From Paracyclopina nana (Eukaryota; Arthropoda; Copepoda; Cyclopoida; Cyclopettidae): a stretch of DNA of 64,000 nt. A program made the position numbers and the translations under genes. Location of the stretch: NCBI GenBank assembly GCA_019096065.1, contig JAGUCH010000005.1, positions 2,542,001 through 2,606,000 of the forward strand, read 5' to 3'. The number at the start of each line of letters is the position of its first letter. Within the stretch, counting starts at the first letter, position 1. The notes under the pieces are model-generated. The model made no database searches. It was not told where the DNA came from and was given only the letters and a program-made list of their open reading frames with translations. Shown here one piece after another: positions 10,985-23,900 of this stretch.

Positions 10985-13710
10985 ATGGAAGACACCATGA
11001 ATGAAATTCACCGGCATCTCATCAAACTAGATGATCCCAACAAAGTTGAAAGGAAGAAGAACCTTCAAAGCATTTCTGACATTTTACACAAGAAATTCCC
11101 TCTACCAAGTAACAGTGACAAGCTGAGGTTGAACGACAGGGAAGTATGCCTCATTTGGACCGAAAAACTACACGCCCCTTTGCTGAGAGGCCTTCGGGAT
11201 GACAGTGAACGTGTTCGTGAGCTGTCTGCCGAAATTATCCTCTTTTTCTTCTACCACATGGCTAATTCTTCACCAATGACTTTGTCCTACACTTTGCCTG
11301 TTTTAAAGCAGAGGCTGGCTCATCTGCCAGAGGAAGAGGCTGCTGAACCTTCAGAAGAAGTGAGGCTTATCCTTCTTAAAATCCTCACTAGGATTCTGCA
11401 ACTGTCAGGCCCTGAGAGCTCTCAAGATCTCAAGGGTTTCCTTGATGACTTGGTAAAAATCCTGAGCTCTTGCATTCTGGATAATTTTGCTGACATCAAA
11501 GAACTTGCTTGCGATGATGTCCATCTTTTGGCTAAGTCTCTCCCTAATGACTTCCATTTTACTGCTCAAAATTTGCTCAACCCTTTGGCTAAGGCCATGA
11601 CTCATCAGCAAAAGAAGGTTAGGGTGGCAACTATTAAAGCTGTTGGCACTGTCATTCACCACAGTGGCTTTGACGAGTTCCAATTGATAGCCTCTCATTT
11701 TGCACAAAGGCTGTTCGACCCTGTACCTCAAGTCAGATTGGCAGTCTCCAGAATTGCTGGGGACCTATTACTTGGCTGGAAAAATGCCTACTCAACTTGC
11801 AGCTTATTGATCCCTTTGATATTGACAAGCCTAGAGGATGATACAACTTCTACTCAAGAAGAAATTTGGGAGCTTTGGAGCCAGGTAGGCATCAAATGGG
11901 TCAAAGATGAGGCATCCAGAGATGATAGATTGAAAGAACAGATGGACTTCCAAGGAGCTGCTCCTCCACCAGACCATTACCCCATTGACAGTGAGTCACA
12001 ACTAGATTATAACCCCCTTTTTCAGAGCATGGATATTTTCCATTTTTAGTCAAAAGACCCAATTTCGGATGCAGGAAGTACATCACAAAGATCATCTATA
12101 AGCTATTGCCTGCCCTCAAAAATGACCTTGTGGATTGGTTGGCTGAAACGAGGATTAAAACCTCACAGTTGACTTATTTGCTTATATGTCATATGGAAGA
12201 GACCTCTGTCATCACCCAGCATGCAGATGCTTTGATTTCATTGTTCTTTACTGGAATCAAAGATTCTGAGGTCACCGTGGCGAAAAATGTAGCCTAATTG
12301 AAAAAAATGCTATTATTACATAATTTAATGACTTGTCTTCTAGATGTGTCGAGCTGCAAGAATCTACGGATATTTCGTACCACCTAGAACTTGGGCACCT
12401 CTAGTCAATCAGAGATTAACCAGTCAAGCCACTTCCACCGATTTACTCATAATTTCTCACATCATCAAAGGCTCAGATCCTGTTCTTTTCAAGCATTGTC
12501 TTGAAGATATGGCAATTACCCTCCAAGATGATTCAGTCTGCCTTACTGCCAATGTTAGAGACTTTTTCTAGTATTTACATAAAGAAAAACAAATTATGTA
12601 TTTTTGCTTTTGTTTTAGGATGACTTTTTGCAAAGCCTTTTGGAGTGCATTTTTGCTATGGTGACCATATGCGGTCATGATTGTGCTTGCATCAGCTCAC
12701 ATCTGTTCAAGATTGGAGTCACAGTTGATGGCTTAAGCATGAATCCCCAAATTCAAGACTCTGCTGATAATTTCATGGAGAAAATGGCTGATGCCATGAA
12801 AATATCCAAAAATCAACTGTTTAGAAATGAACTTGGCCCTGCCTTGAAATCCATGAAATTGGAATGCGAAGATTGGACTGCTAACTCATTCAGAGTTAGT
12901 GTATTTGCAAAATTGCTCTTCAGAGCTGGGCCAGAGGTAGGTCACTATCCTGACCTGATTGTTTCCATATTCCACGAAGTCCTCAACAAAGAAGTTGAAC
13001 CAGAACTGCAGCTCAAGATGTTCCTCACTTTGTCCAAGCAGCTGTATGACTTGAAGAACACACTGGACTCTCAAAATGAGTTCAAGCAGTTAGCTCTGAA
13101 AATAATCACCGAGCTGATTTTACCAGCCTTGAAATGGAGAGCTGGCCGCAAAGCTGAAGCTGTACGAATTGCAGCTACCTCTTCCCTATGGGGTGTTTTT
13201 GCATCAGGTGCAATTGACCCAAAAGAAGTTTGGTCAACCAACTTGGCCTCAAAATTAATTCCTGCCATGAACAGACTTCTTGAAGATGATGCCATCAAAA
13301 CTAGGCTCTTTGTGTGCAAAGCAATGAAGTTTCTCTTTGAGCAAAGCTCCACGCTTATCCCTATGGAATACTTGGCCAAGATGTGCACCGAGTTAATGAA
13401 ACGCTTGGATGATGTCAACGATGACGTGAGGTTGGCATGCTTGGACGCCATGCAAGCAGTTTCTCAATGTTTGCCTCATGAGACTAGTGCTGAGCTTGAG
13501 CAACAAATGTCCGTGGTATTCTCTTCAATTCTGCTTCATATGGATGACTCCAACTCAGCTGTGAGAGATAAAGCTCTAGAAACTTTGGAGGCTACTGGCA
13601 CCAGGTACCCAAGCTTGCTCCTTGATTTGGCCTCTAAGGCAAAAGAGAAACATGTGCACAAAGACCACTGCATTTCTCTCCTAAACTACCTTCAAAGATT
13701 GTCTGTTTGA
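10985..13710 (+). CDS. DNAAF5: Dynein axonemal assembly factor 5 (HEAT-repeat protein 2)
   Basis: Exons 10985..11990, 12050..12288, 12344..12553, 12619..13710; 848 residues, close to the vertebrate protein of about 855. DNAAF5 is a cytoplasmic scaffold of HEAT repeats needed to preassemble outer and inner dynein arms before delivery to cilia and flagella. Visible here: helical HEAT repeats throughout; the junction motif RPNFGCR.YI..I.KLLPAL, typical of the family, formed exactly across the first intron; WRAGRKAEAVRIAA; LMKRLDDVNDDVRLACLDAM; LLHMDDSNSAVRDKALE. The three introns are 52-65 nt; phases 1, 0, 0 agree. The ATG is the first of the long open frame. The gene implies the organism builds motile axonemes. 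It is tail-to-tail with EIF3D, 200 bp between stop codons. Confidence 0.96.
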
Positions 13711-13726
13711 TTGAATAGCAGTATTA

Positions 13727-13732
13727 AATAAA
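13727..13732 (+). terminator. Poly(A) signal of DNAAF5
   Basis: AATAAA begins 17 nt after the DNAAF5 stop codon, predicting a 3' UTR of only some 30-50 nt. Confidence 0.6.
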
Positions 13733-13820
13733 ATGAGACCAATTAGATGACATGCAATGAGCTTAATTTTGATTATGACCAAGTACACTGCTCACTTATA
13801 AGGTAGGTAAAAAATGACAA

Positions 13821-13826
13821 TTTATT
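13821..13826 (-). terminator. Poly(A) signal of EIF3D
   Basis: AATAAA on the minus strand, about 85 nt past the EIF3D stop codon. The two convergent genes therefore end within about 100 bp of each other without their predicted transcripts overlapping much. Confidence 0.55.
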
Positions 13827-13910
13827 CCCTATCCAGATTTACTTGAAAAGAAATTATTTCTTGTACAAGGCATGACGTGGTGTTGACGAGGCTTGCCAAG
13901 TTTTCCTCAT

Positions 13911-16058
13911 TCATGCTTTGAGTGGTGTATCCATAGCATCATCTAAAAAAAGATAGCTTGTTAGGAAAAATGCTAAATGATTAGCTCTAAAAAAGAATTG
14001 TGCGAAGAAAGCTACCAATATGTTATCACATGAGAATACATACCTTCAATCTCTTCTTCATCGTCACTGTCTTCATCACTCTCAAAAGTAGTGTCAGGAA
14101 TATCATACAAGCGGATGACAGATTTCATGGGGTCTTTCACAATTAAGAATTTCCCATCCTTTTGGGCCATCACTATATCCACAATACACCTGATGATCCC
14201 CCATGCATTATCCATAGACAAGTTGATCTGAGCTGCAAATTCAGAAGGCTTGAACTGTTGGGTACCCAGAATTACATGCCTAGATGAGTCCTTCATGTTG
14301 AATCTAGTTATGTATCCAAATTTGATAATGTCTGAGCCAGCCAACAATGCTTGCACAGTCCACTTGCTCAATTTGCAAGCATTATGCTTGAGTTCATTGG
14401 CAAGAACTGCTCCTCTCTGTACATCTAGCTTTTGACGCCAATCAATATTGCCCGAGTATCTTGAGTCCCACTCATTGAGTGCTTTGATGTTCATATATGA
14501 CAGATCCTTGTCACTTGATCCAGTAACAGTGACTGCATCATGCTCAGTTCGAGCAATCAACTTAATGTTGTTGCCCAGATCCCACTTTCTGTAACGGTAT
14601 CCAACAGAAGCAACAGAGGGTTTAGTTGATTCAGCAGGAGCCTCTTCATCAGAATCTTCAGCTGCAGCAAAGGGGTTTTCTTCAGGAAACTTGTGCTTGT
14701 TGTCTCCTTTCAGGACTTGTTGCGAGAAATTATGATTGATAAATGTTGCCTCCAAGGCAAGATTTCTGGGGGAATTGAGGCTATTTCCCTCATCCTGGGG
14801 AGGCTCAGATGCATTTTCACTCACAGACAGCAAATCTGAAATTAGATGACAAAAATTTAACAACACTGATTCAATTCACTGACTTGTGAGTGAATCAACA
14901 ACAATAATCAGTGAGAAGATTATCGGAATCAAATAGCTGTCGAAGAGCTTGCCCTACACAGCTATCATGCGAACGAGAAAGTCATCATTGCATGCCCAAT
15001 GGCTTTTTAACATTTTCTGCTTTACTCACCAAATTCAGTGTTGTCCCTCTTGTCAAGGAAGACTTTGCCACCAATCTTTTGAACCACAATGTCCCAAGAA
15101 TAGGCAGACCTAGTGCTAGTCATGAGTGTTGCCAAGATGGCATCAGTGGCAAACACATTAGCATCAGGGTGGGTCTTGGCAAGTCTTCGTATAATGGGAT
15201 CATCAGTGGTGGTGACAGTATGGAAGATCCTGTCTATTCTCTTCAATGGCTTTTCATTCTTGACATTGACACGATCATAGGACTTGTCATAGAACTCTAA
15301 TGCACCACAACAAAGCAATTCATCCGGCTCATTAACGGTTGGAAGTGATAGCTTGGATAGCTGATTCCTTTCCATTTCCTCCAACAGAGTCCAATCTGGC
15401 TTCACAGTTACAGAAGCCTCGCGTTGCTTTATCTGAGATGGCCTATTATAATTTTGCCTGCCTCTTTGCTGTTGCTGCCACTTTCGCATTTGGCGAGTCC
15501 TTTCTCTAAAATGCCATAAATTGGATCCATTAAAAACATATCATTAGATATTCAAGTAGATAGCACCTTTCTTTGTTTTTCTGGGCCTTGCTCAAAACTT
15601 GGAGGTTTTGAGCATTCTTTTGCTGAGCTTGATTTGACCACCTCTGGCCCGGCTGATTTCCAAAGCCTCCACGAAAATTGCCACGCCCCCTAACAAATCT
15701 TCCTCTACCATACATTGGCCTCAGAGCTCTTGAGGTGTCAACAAGCTGGAATGAGCTCTCATCCTCCTCATAGTAGTAAGAGTACTGAGTGCCACCAGCA
15801 CCAATAGCAGAATTGTACTTATTCGCATATCTCCTGTCCTGGTAGGTTGCTCCAGTCCAATCGGAAATCTAAAATGATAGCTTAGAATTAGCTCTTGAAG
15901 ACTTCAAAAACTTGAGCTTATCTTACCTTTCCAAGGCGATCAGATTTGGAAAATGGCTGGTAAGGCATATCTTTGAACTTTGTCTCTAAAGACGACGGGC
16001 CCCAGCCCGCAGGGTTCACTTGGATCTCTGGTAGTGCAAATGCTGCCTTGGCTGTCAT
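13911..16058 (-). CDS. EIF3D: Translation initiation factor eIF3 subunit d
   Basis: Exons: complement(13911..13942, 14044..14835, 15030..15505, 15567..15868, 15927..16058), 577 residues, slightly longer than the vertebrate subunit (548). eIF3d is a peripheral eIF3 subunit that helps mRNA recruitment and can bind the cap of selected mRNAs. Conserved blocks in order: [13 protein letters not shown] at the N-terminus, [31 protein letters not shown], an RGG-like basic stretch ([17 protein letters not shown]), [89 protein letters not shown], and an acidic tail. All four introns have GT-AG ends and matching phases. The last exon adds only ten residues ([10 protein letters not shown] after the acidic run); without it the frame would read on into a different short tail. 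Confidence 0.97.
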
Positions 16059-16493
16059 GGCGCAGTTCTTCAAGAAATAAACTAAAAAAACGAAATATTG
16101 CCGGCTTATTTTAGGCCCGTGTTCAGCAAGTTCCAAGTTCTAAAATGTAAACAGCAAACGCTTGGCGGATGTGGCGAAAGAGTGGATCGAAAATTAAAGT
16201 CGGTCCACAAAAACTTTCCGGAAGGAATTCGTTTTTGTTCACAATTATCAAAAATTAAAATATTGTTTTCGATAATTTGACTAAGTGTTTTTGAAAGGTA
16301 ATCCATGCTAATCTAGTTAGTAATATCATATTTCCATTCAAAGACAATTGCGTACATTTTCAGTCGTAGACTTGTAAAATGCAGCTCGGTTTTCTAGCCA
16401 TTTTTTCGCGGAAAAATTAAATGAGCAATTGGCCGAAATAGCCCGAAAATCAAAAAATTGTGTGAAAAAGTGCAAAGTCATTGTCAAGTTGAT

Positions 16494-16499
16494 TTTATT
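16494..16499 (-). terminator. Poly(A) signal overlapping the NAT stop codon
   Basis: The minus strand reads ATC AAA TAA AAT at the NAT end, so the TAA stop (16497-16495) lies within AATAAA. If used, the 3' UTR would be only about 10-30 nt. Confidence 0.5.
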
Positions 16500-17545
16500 T
16501 GATAGGTCTGCTTTTAAATTGGTCAATAACAGCCTTGGTTATGATATCTTTCTCATCTTGGGTCAATTCTATCCCATGATCAACTAGCAGAGAGTTCAAG
16601 ACCTCTTCTGGCTTGGAAAGCTCCTTTGTCACTCTTTTTTCATTCGAGGGAGTGTCAACTGATACAGTTGATCTTTTGAAAGTAGTCAAAATAACTCCGT
16701 TCTTTCCAAAATTGGACTTTTTGTGTGCAACAATCAGCTTTGAAATGATGTCATCCCTGCTTCTGTCATGCATAGTGTCAGAAATCCATTGACAATCTGT
16801 GATTGCTACAGAGCTTTTCAGGTCTATTTTTGCAATTTTCTCCCATTCATAGTCTGGTAGGGAGTCATTCAACCAAAGATGGTTCACTGTCTTTGGCCGT
16901 CTAAATACGTAACAAAAAGCCTTAGGGTCGTGTTCGGCTTTGTAAATGCCGTTAATTTGTTCTTGATCTTGCTCAGCATCAACTTCTACAGGATTTTGAG
17001 GACCCTGAAAAATGAGATTTTGAAAAACTTTTCGAGTCTTTCAACTTGCCACGTTTTTGCACCTTGTTTCCCATTCCAACGTCGCAAAAGTATTTCTTGC
17101 CATTAAGGTTCACAATTGTTGTAATGTGGTACATGTTATCCCTTTCTGAACAGCACGAACATGTCATCGTTTCAGGCTAAATATTCCTTTTTATTACCAA
17201 TGTTTCCCATTGTGACTTGCCCTCTAAAGAGCTGAGCTGAAAATCCCAATTGATCCAGGAGCCAACAAAATAGGCTGCTTAACTCCAGGCATAATCCACC
17301 TCGATTTTTTTCAACAATTTTATTGTAGATCCATGGCCTAGCAAACGAGTAATGACAGTAATATAAGTCTTAAGAAATGAATGAAAATCTTACAATTTCA
17401 TCAAGGGCATTTCTTCCAAAAATACATCCAAATTTTCGAAAGGAATATGATCAGTGTAAGCCGTTTGAATATGGCTCAAACCCTCATAGTTCACTGACGG
17501 CTTTTCTTTAATTTCCAGTTTGTCAAGTAGTTTTTGAGCGTCCAT
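16495..17545 (-). CDS. NAT: Arylamine N-acetyltransferase
   Basis: Exons: complement(16495..17004, 17063..17145, 17198..17337, 17394..17545), 294 residues, the usual family length. The family transfers acetyl from acetyl-CoA to arylamines and hydrazines through a Cys-His-Asp triad in the cytosol. Visible: HIPFENLDVFLE (family HxPFENL), RGGLCLE with Cys67, H104 in MYHITTIVNLNG, and D119 in YFCDVGMG, all at near-canonical positions. Intron phases (2, 1, 0) are consistent. The 52-nt intron between 17198 and 17145 needs care: a nearer AG would give an impossible 21-nt intron or a stop, while GTTCAG|AA restores the frame and puts the His where the family has it. The stop codon lies inside the poly(A) hexamer. 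It is on the same strand as EIF3D, 436 bp upstream of it. Confidence 0.92.
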
Positions 17546-17871
17546 TTTGCGCGATAAATAGCAAAGATAGAGGCAACTGCTGCAGCTTTAACTATGATGC
17601 GTGTCACATCGGTTGCATTATCGTTACCTCGAATAATGTACATTTTAAAGCTGATTTTAAATTATTGAAAAAGTGCTGCTCGTAGCTGATGTTTATTGCA
17701 GTACCTTGAAAGGCGTGATACGCTGGAATTGCTATTGTGGCAATTGTGGTGTGGTTGGCTATGTAGAATGTGAGTAACATAATCATCAAGGTTATCAGGA
17801 TTCTTTTAAAGGTTACTATAACAATAGCCTTTTTAATAAATAATCCAACAATTTCATAAATTTACAACGAT

Positions 17872-17959
17872 CCCTCGATAGCTCAGTTGGTAGAGCGGAG
17901 GACTGTAGAGGAAAAGTGCAGATATCCTTAGGTCACTGGTTCGAATCCGGTTCGAGGGA
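17872..17959 (+). tRNA. tRNA-Tyr (anticodon GTA) with 15-nt intron
   Basis: The acceptor stem CCCTCGA pairs with TCGAGGG, followed by discriminator A. The D arm is TAGCTCAGTTGGTAGAGC (also the A box) and the T arm contains GGTTCGAATCC (B box). The anticodon stem GAGGA pairs with TCCTT after removal of an intron at 17910-17924, at the canonical site one base 3' of position 37. The anticodon GTA is at 17905-17907. A T6 run at 17963-17968 is the Pol III terminator. Intron-bearing tRNA-Tyr genes are normal in animals. The gene is divergent from NAT. Confidence 0.97.
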
Positions 17960-20900
17960 TTATTTTTTCCATTCATGATCTCCCAAAATTTTACATTGCA
18001 TTGCCTCAAATTGAAAAGAGAGAATTTATCGTAGATTATGTAAGGCATTTAACTTCTACTAGACGATTTTTTTCTTTGCTTTGGAATCAAAAAGGTATTT
18101 TCTTGTTAATAAAACTTAAAATACCTGGCTCTGACCTCGAGGTTACCCTTTTTCTAAGGACTTTGATTTTATGAATTAAAAGTAAGCGTAAGATGAAATA
18201 AATCATCAAGCTTCCAATGCAGGCCTCTCTTTTAATCAGAGGCTTCATGAAGTGAAATCAGGAAAGTGTTCACTTTCATAATTCAGCCGCTAGGTGTCTC
18301 TTCTTCAGTAATTGCAACTCAGTAGCTCTCAGCAGTTGAAATGTGGCGCCCTCTTTCTTGCTTATAAATGTAAACATACATGGTTCCTTCTTCAGGAAGT
18401 AGGAAAATTCCCCAAAAATATCATTTGTGCCAAATGGCCTTTGGAAGCTTTATTTTTTGCCTTCTTCTTTTTAAAGGGACACTTCCTCACTGCTTGGAAA
18501 TCTCAGGGCTAGAGAGGGGATGAAGTATAAAAATAAAGTCTCCCAATGCTCTTCTTGATGGTACATTAAAGTTTTTGGGTCATTAAATAGATGACTGTTA
18601 GGGAATTGTTGTACCCAATGAAAAAAGGTCATAAATAGGAAAGTTCCCCTTAAGAAAATTCCTAATGGACACATTTTGTGCGAAATAAAACTGAGCCCCT
18701 TTTTTCTTATAATTACCCGCCGGGTGCACCATATACCAGAAGCCACTTTGGGACCATAATACTGCAATTAAATGTTTTTTGGTGCTCCAATCTTGATCGC
18801 CATTTTTCCACCAAATCTGACACCTTTTGGGGGGCAGATTTCTGGAATTTTGTCATGGCAGATGGGAACCGAAGTAGTTTTTCTGCCAAGGTCACTTTTT
18901 GACACACGCAGTCAGTCCCGAAAATTAGCCTATTCAAAAGGAAATTGGGGCATCCATTATTTGTGGAATTTCTGGACCAATATATATAGTTGTATGCCGC
19001 CAGTCCCAGCATTTTTTCCTACTCTACTAGCTCATTTAAAGAGACCCAGTAACAAGCTAAAACATCACTTGAAAAAGGTAATTTTTTTATTGCAGAGTGA
19101 GCATAAATTGTGTCATTTTCCGTCTTGTTTGGCTATATTTCCATAATTTGTAGCCAAATTAGCTGCGGCCATAACTCTCCAATTTTATGCTTCGGTTTAT
19201 TTTTGTAACGAATGCAGAGCCCCATTTTTTGCTGGGCGTTTCCCCCACTGTGCAGTGAACGTTGCTTGTTTCTTTTAACTGCACAGTTACATGAAAGGTG
19301 TTGCAACTATTTTTTCCCCGAAATTCCTGGTGATCATGCAAAAGCATTTTTCCCTCTTATTTTTTCAATTTGCGAGTAGGATATTATTATTATGTGGCTG
19401 AAGCCTCTAATTTGGCAAAACTTTGAACTGAAAGAAGAAGAACCGACAAATAGCTGGAGAAATACTAAATATGACGGAATCTTCGTGCAGCATGGCAAGA
19501 AATGCTAAAATTCAATTACAGCCAATTTTCTCACTTTTCAACCATTTCATAAAAAGAGAAATCTGGAAGGGAAAAAGTATAAAGTAAATCCGGCAATTAA
19601 TTTAACACATTGCCGATATGATCTTGTGATATTGTTGAAAGTTTTCTCCGAAGAATCTTTAATGATACTTCTTCTTCGCATGGACCCCCGACAAGGGGAT
19701 TTTATTACATCTGTCGATCAAATATTGACACATTCTCAATTTCACATGATTTTTACCACATGTATTTCCTGTATAGTGTACAAGCATTCTCAGGTGACAT
19801 TTAGACAAATGTCAGAGGAAGCCTAAAATTGTTTCCCCATCACCTTGGAATTTGGGGCAATCAAGGCAAATAATCCACCTTGAGGTAAATTACCACTGTG
19901 CACAGTGGTGCTTTCTGACCACCTGATCGTCACTGAGGGAAGTCCTGACCACAAGAATGAACTCTTTATTTATGAAAAAATGGCTTTGAATATGTGGAAA
20001 ATGAACAATGGAAAGCCTTGATTAGGAATAGCCGCGAGAGGAATTTTATCTTGAATTTGCCCATTGTGGACCAATTCAAAGCCGACCTCCAACATTTCTA
20101 TCAAAATCGTCCAATTTTATCTCAATTTGAGGAGTTTAGCCCATAATTTGATTAAATTGTTTACAGATGATGATATTATTTTGTCAGAATGAATGTAATT
20201 TTTTCCTAAAGAAAATATCATGTAGTTTTTGGTTGACTCTGCAGTTTGGCCATTTTGGTAATTACAGGCCGATCATTTAATTGGGAGTTGCATGACTCGG
20301 GTAAAAAATGGCAATTTTCTGGTCCTTTGGCGCTTAAAAAAATCAATCAAGTTTGACAAAAAGAGGCCAAAGGTATCAATTTAACAGCATGCATCATGAC
20401 CCCTGTGTAAAAAGCCAGGAGAGATTGATGATTGTGCTGCTCACTTGAAATATTTGTCAAAATAGAAGCAACAATGAGAAAATTCGTCCACTTTCAATGC
20501 ATTTACAGCTAATGGTGTCAATTATCAGTCAACCTGAAGAAAAAAGGGCACTTTTTATTCCAACTAGGAATTTCCCCACCGGAGGATCAAAAAACTGAAT
20601 TTTTTTAAAATATCTTATTCAAATAGAATATTGATTTTGTTAGCATATGCGAATGGGCAAAAATCGATTCAAGTCCCATTTTTATTGAACTTTGTCACGT
20701 TCCTCCATGCGCGTACGACTGGTCGGAAATTCGGATTGCTTTCATTTAGCATAAAAACCGGGACTAATGGATTTTATGTCTGAATCCATCGTCATCAGAT
20801 TCCCATTGTTACATTCGAGTGTCTTTTTCAAGAAGATCCATTAATCCGAATTAGGACTGCAGTGACTTTCAACAAAGGGATCGATGTAATAATTAGGCCA

Positions 20901-23900
20901 TTTATATTGTAATTTCCGCTCTTTTGGGCTTTGTCAAAAAAGGAGAAAAATTCGGGCCCAAAAATCGCGTGCTTCCAGTCAACACACAACACAGGATCAT
21001 TAAGCGTGCTAATTATCATCATTACATTTACTGATCACCTTTTGCATCGCCTAATTATCATTTCTCGTGCAACGAGCCCCGACCAACCAATTATGAGGAA
21101 AGTTTTCTCCCCTTTTTTGCCGACTTACTCACCCCATTTTATAGCTGCATTTTTATTGGCATTTTGGCTTATATTTTTTAGCCATATTTTCGTGGTTTCT
21201 GCTAATTAGCCATTCGAAGCACATGCCATGTCTAGGTTAATCCACCACCATCTGCAATGCTACATCCCCAATTTGCATCGATTTGAGGGCGAAAACCAAA
21301 AAGTCGAACACTAATCATGATAATTTCACCGAGACCACCACCGTTTGCGTGCTACCTCTTCCGGAAATTAAGAATTCGCGGTTTCACCCCCACCAAAAAA
21401 AAGTGGGAGCCATTATATTGTGAAACTTTGGCCAAAAATCACCAAACGCGTGGAAATCAATTTCCTCAATTTAGGGCTTCTTGCATTTTCTACCCCAGTT
21501 CTCTAATTATACGTAAATCTGGATATTTTTTCTAATCCTTTGAATGAATTTGAACGGGGAGGTTATTTTAGTGACACACGTGTCTGATTGACAGCAACAT
21601 TATTCTAGACCACACAATGGGGTTCTAATTCGGGCTAAAAATCAATGGGAAAAGATATTAAGCCTGGTTTCAGTGAAAAGAGTCAAAGCAACATCGGGAA
21701 AAGTCAAAGAGACCCCGGATTCTGCAGTATTTATTATGCTATATTTTATGGCCCATATTCTATTTGGGACCATCCTTCCAACTGTTGATTTCATGGCTAG
21801 TGACACTTTTTGACGTAGAGAAATGTGTGTGATGACAGGGGCAGCAAAAAATGGCAGGGACGATATTTTTTCGGGATCTTTTCCAGCTCCTTTTCATCAT
21901 TGAGGCCACAATTAGGCACAGACCATTTGAGAATTTGGCCATGGCAGAAATATGACCGACATCTTTAAATTATTACCACCACCCGTTAGTCCTAACAATT
22001 ATTTGAGCCGAGACAAATCATGGACGACCCTTTGTCAATTTTACTAACTTGCTGGCGAAAAAAGTGCCGAAAATCTGCGGCAGGAGAAATACCGTCCAAA
22101 AAAGGCCGCGAAAATGGGTTTGTTTTGGCTTTTTACCAACACAACAATGCGACCAGACGTGGCTTCTAATTTTCACCCACTAAGTGACTGAAATGGCCAA
22201 AATCTACCTTTCGTTAAATGCTATCTAATCTGCTCTATTTATTTTGCTAGATCAGTAAGCACTCAGTTTTTTGCAATTATTTAAAAAGCAAAGTGGAAAT
22301 TAGTCACCGAAAATCTCTTGATCCAGATTTGAAAAAAAAAATCTTTTATAGTACTATTAGAGCAGCTCGATCATCGTCGTAGTCGTCATCCCTCAGTTGT
22401 CCTGATATTGTGCATAATCAGATTACTTTCAGATGAAAAGACCTTCTTTTCTGAGGAAGTGGGACGGATTTAGAACTCTAGGGCAAAGCCTCAATCTCTT
22501 TCCCCCAACTATTTTGCTTGTGACTGACATCATTGAAATGTCCCTAGCATTTTTTCCTCTTCTTCTTCTTTCTTTTCTTGTTGTTGTTGCCTTTGTGGGG
22601 AGTTCACAAATTGACAGTTGACAACATTGATTCTGTCCAATTGATTACTGAAGAAAATGAATTTTGCCATGATGAACTGTACTTTTTGCACTTATTCGTT
22701 CAGTACGCGGAATTTTTGCCGAATTGCACACATTTATTAGGGTGCAACACAATTTCAATTCAAATGCAAATGAGCATTTTTGCTTCAAAATGACAATTTC
22801 GATCTCCATTGAAGCTCTTTTTAGTGTAAATTATGACGACATTTTCTATTATGGCAATCTGCATAAATACAATTCAAAAATATGAACAGCCAAAAATGAG
22901 TTGAAATTGACGACCATTTGCTTGTCTTCCAGCCCCCGACCGAAAAAAAATGCTTGCACACCGGATCCAGATGCTTCAAAATGCCAATAAAATGAGCGAC
23001 TTTTATGGTTGCACCTTCAATTTGACCAAAAATGGCTCGCACACCATAAAAGTGCTGCATTGAAGAGGCAATAAAATGGACTTTATTTCTCCGAGCCCAA
23101 CTCAATCAAAATGTTGTGTGAATCGCATAATTTTGTAATTCCTGACATTTATTGCCGTTTGATTAGAAAGAATTATGGGTCAAAATGGCTGTTAATTTTT
23201 TGTGCTGGATGCCATTTACTTATTGTGTGAGGCTAAACTTCTGGTCGGGTAGCACCATATTTTGGGCCAGTGTCCCCAAAAGGAAACAATTGATGCAATC
23301 ACATGCATTCAAAAACTTTGTGTAGATGTCAGCCATTTTCTATGAGATGACTTATTTCCAAACACTCATCATTCTTGGGGTGGCCCCAAAGTTTTCGCAG
23401 GGAAAATTGGAAATTCTGTTCCACTAAGGCCAACCCATTTGTAAACCTACATGAAGGTTTTGCTTAAATGAAAAAATGCATATAATTTGTTTACCACATT
23501 TTCCCACTTGCTTTTATTGACACCAAATATCATCAAATTGAATGGCATTGGAAAAACCTTTAGTGCATTTCCTGTGACCGATGATGCAGCAAAATTAGCT
23601 CCCTTTTGTAAAGCTTTTAGTAGTAGCATTGACCGAGAAAAAGGCTGCTGCCAATAAAAGCAATGTTGTGAAAACATCAAAGCTAATTCGATGCATGTCA
23701 AAATGGAAAACAAATGGGAAAGGGATGCAATTCAATGGCATCATCATTTTTTACTACTTTGCATGAGAGAAGAAAAAGAAAGGGGCCATTTTGAAATTGG
23801 TTTGCAAAAACGTTTTTGTGGGGGGAGTTTAAGGGGGGACAGACATCATAAAGCCCTCAAAAAACTGCCACGTGCATAATTGAATACAATGTAAATGAGG

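Noticed and set aside
17177-17197. A 21-nt intron or frameshift in the NAT gene, making it a pseudogene
   Set aside because: A 52-nt intron using GTTCAG as acceptor restores the frame and places His104 and Asp119 correctly.
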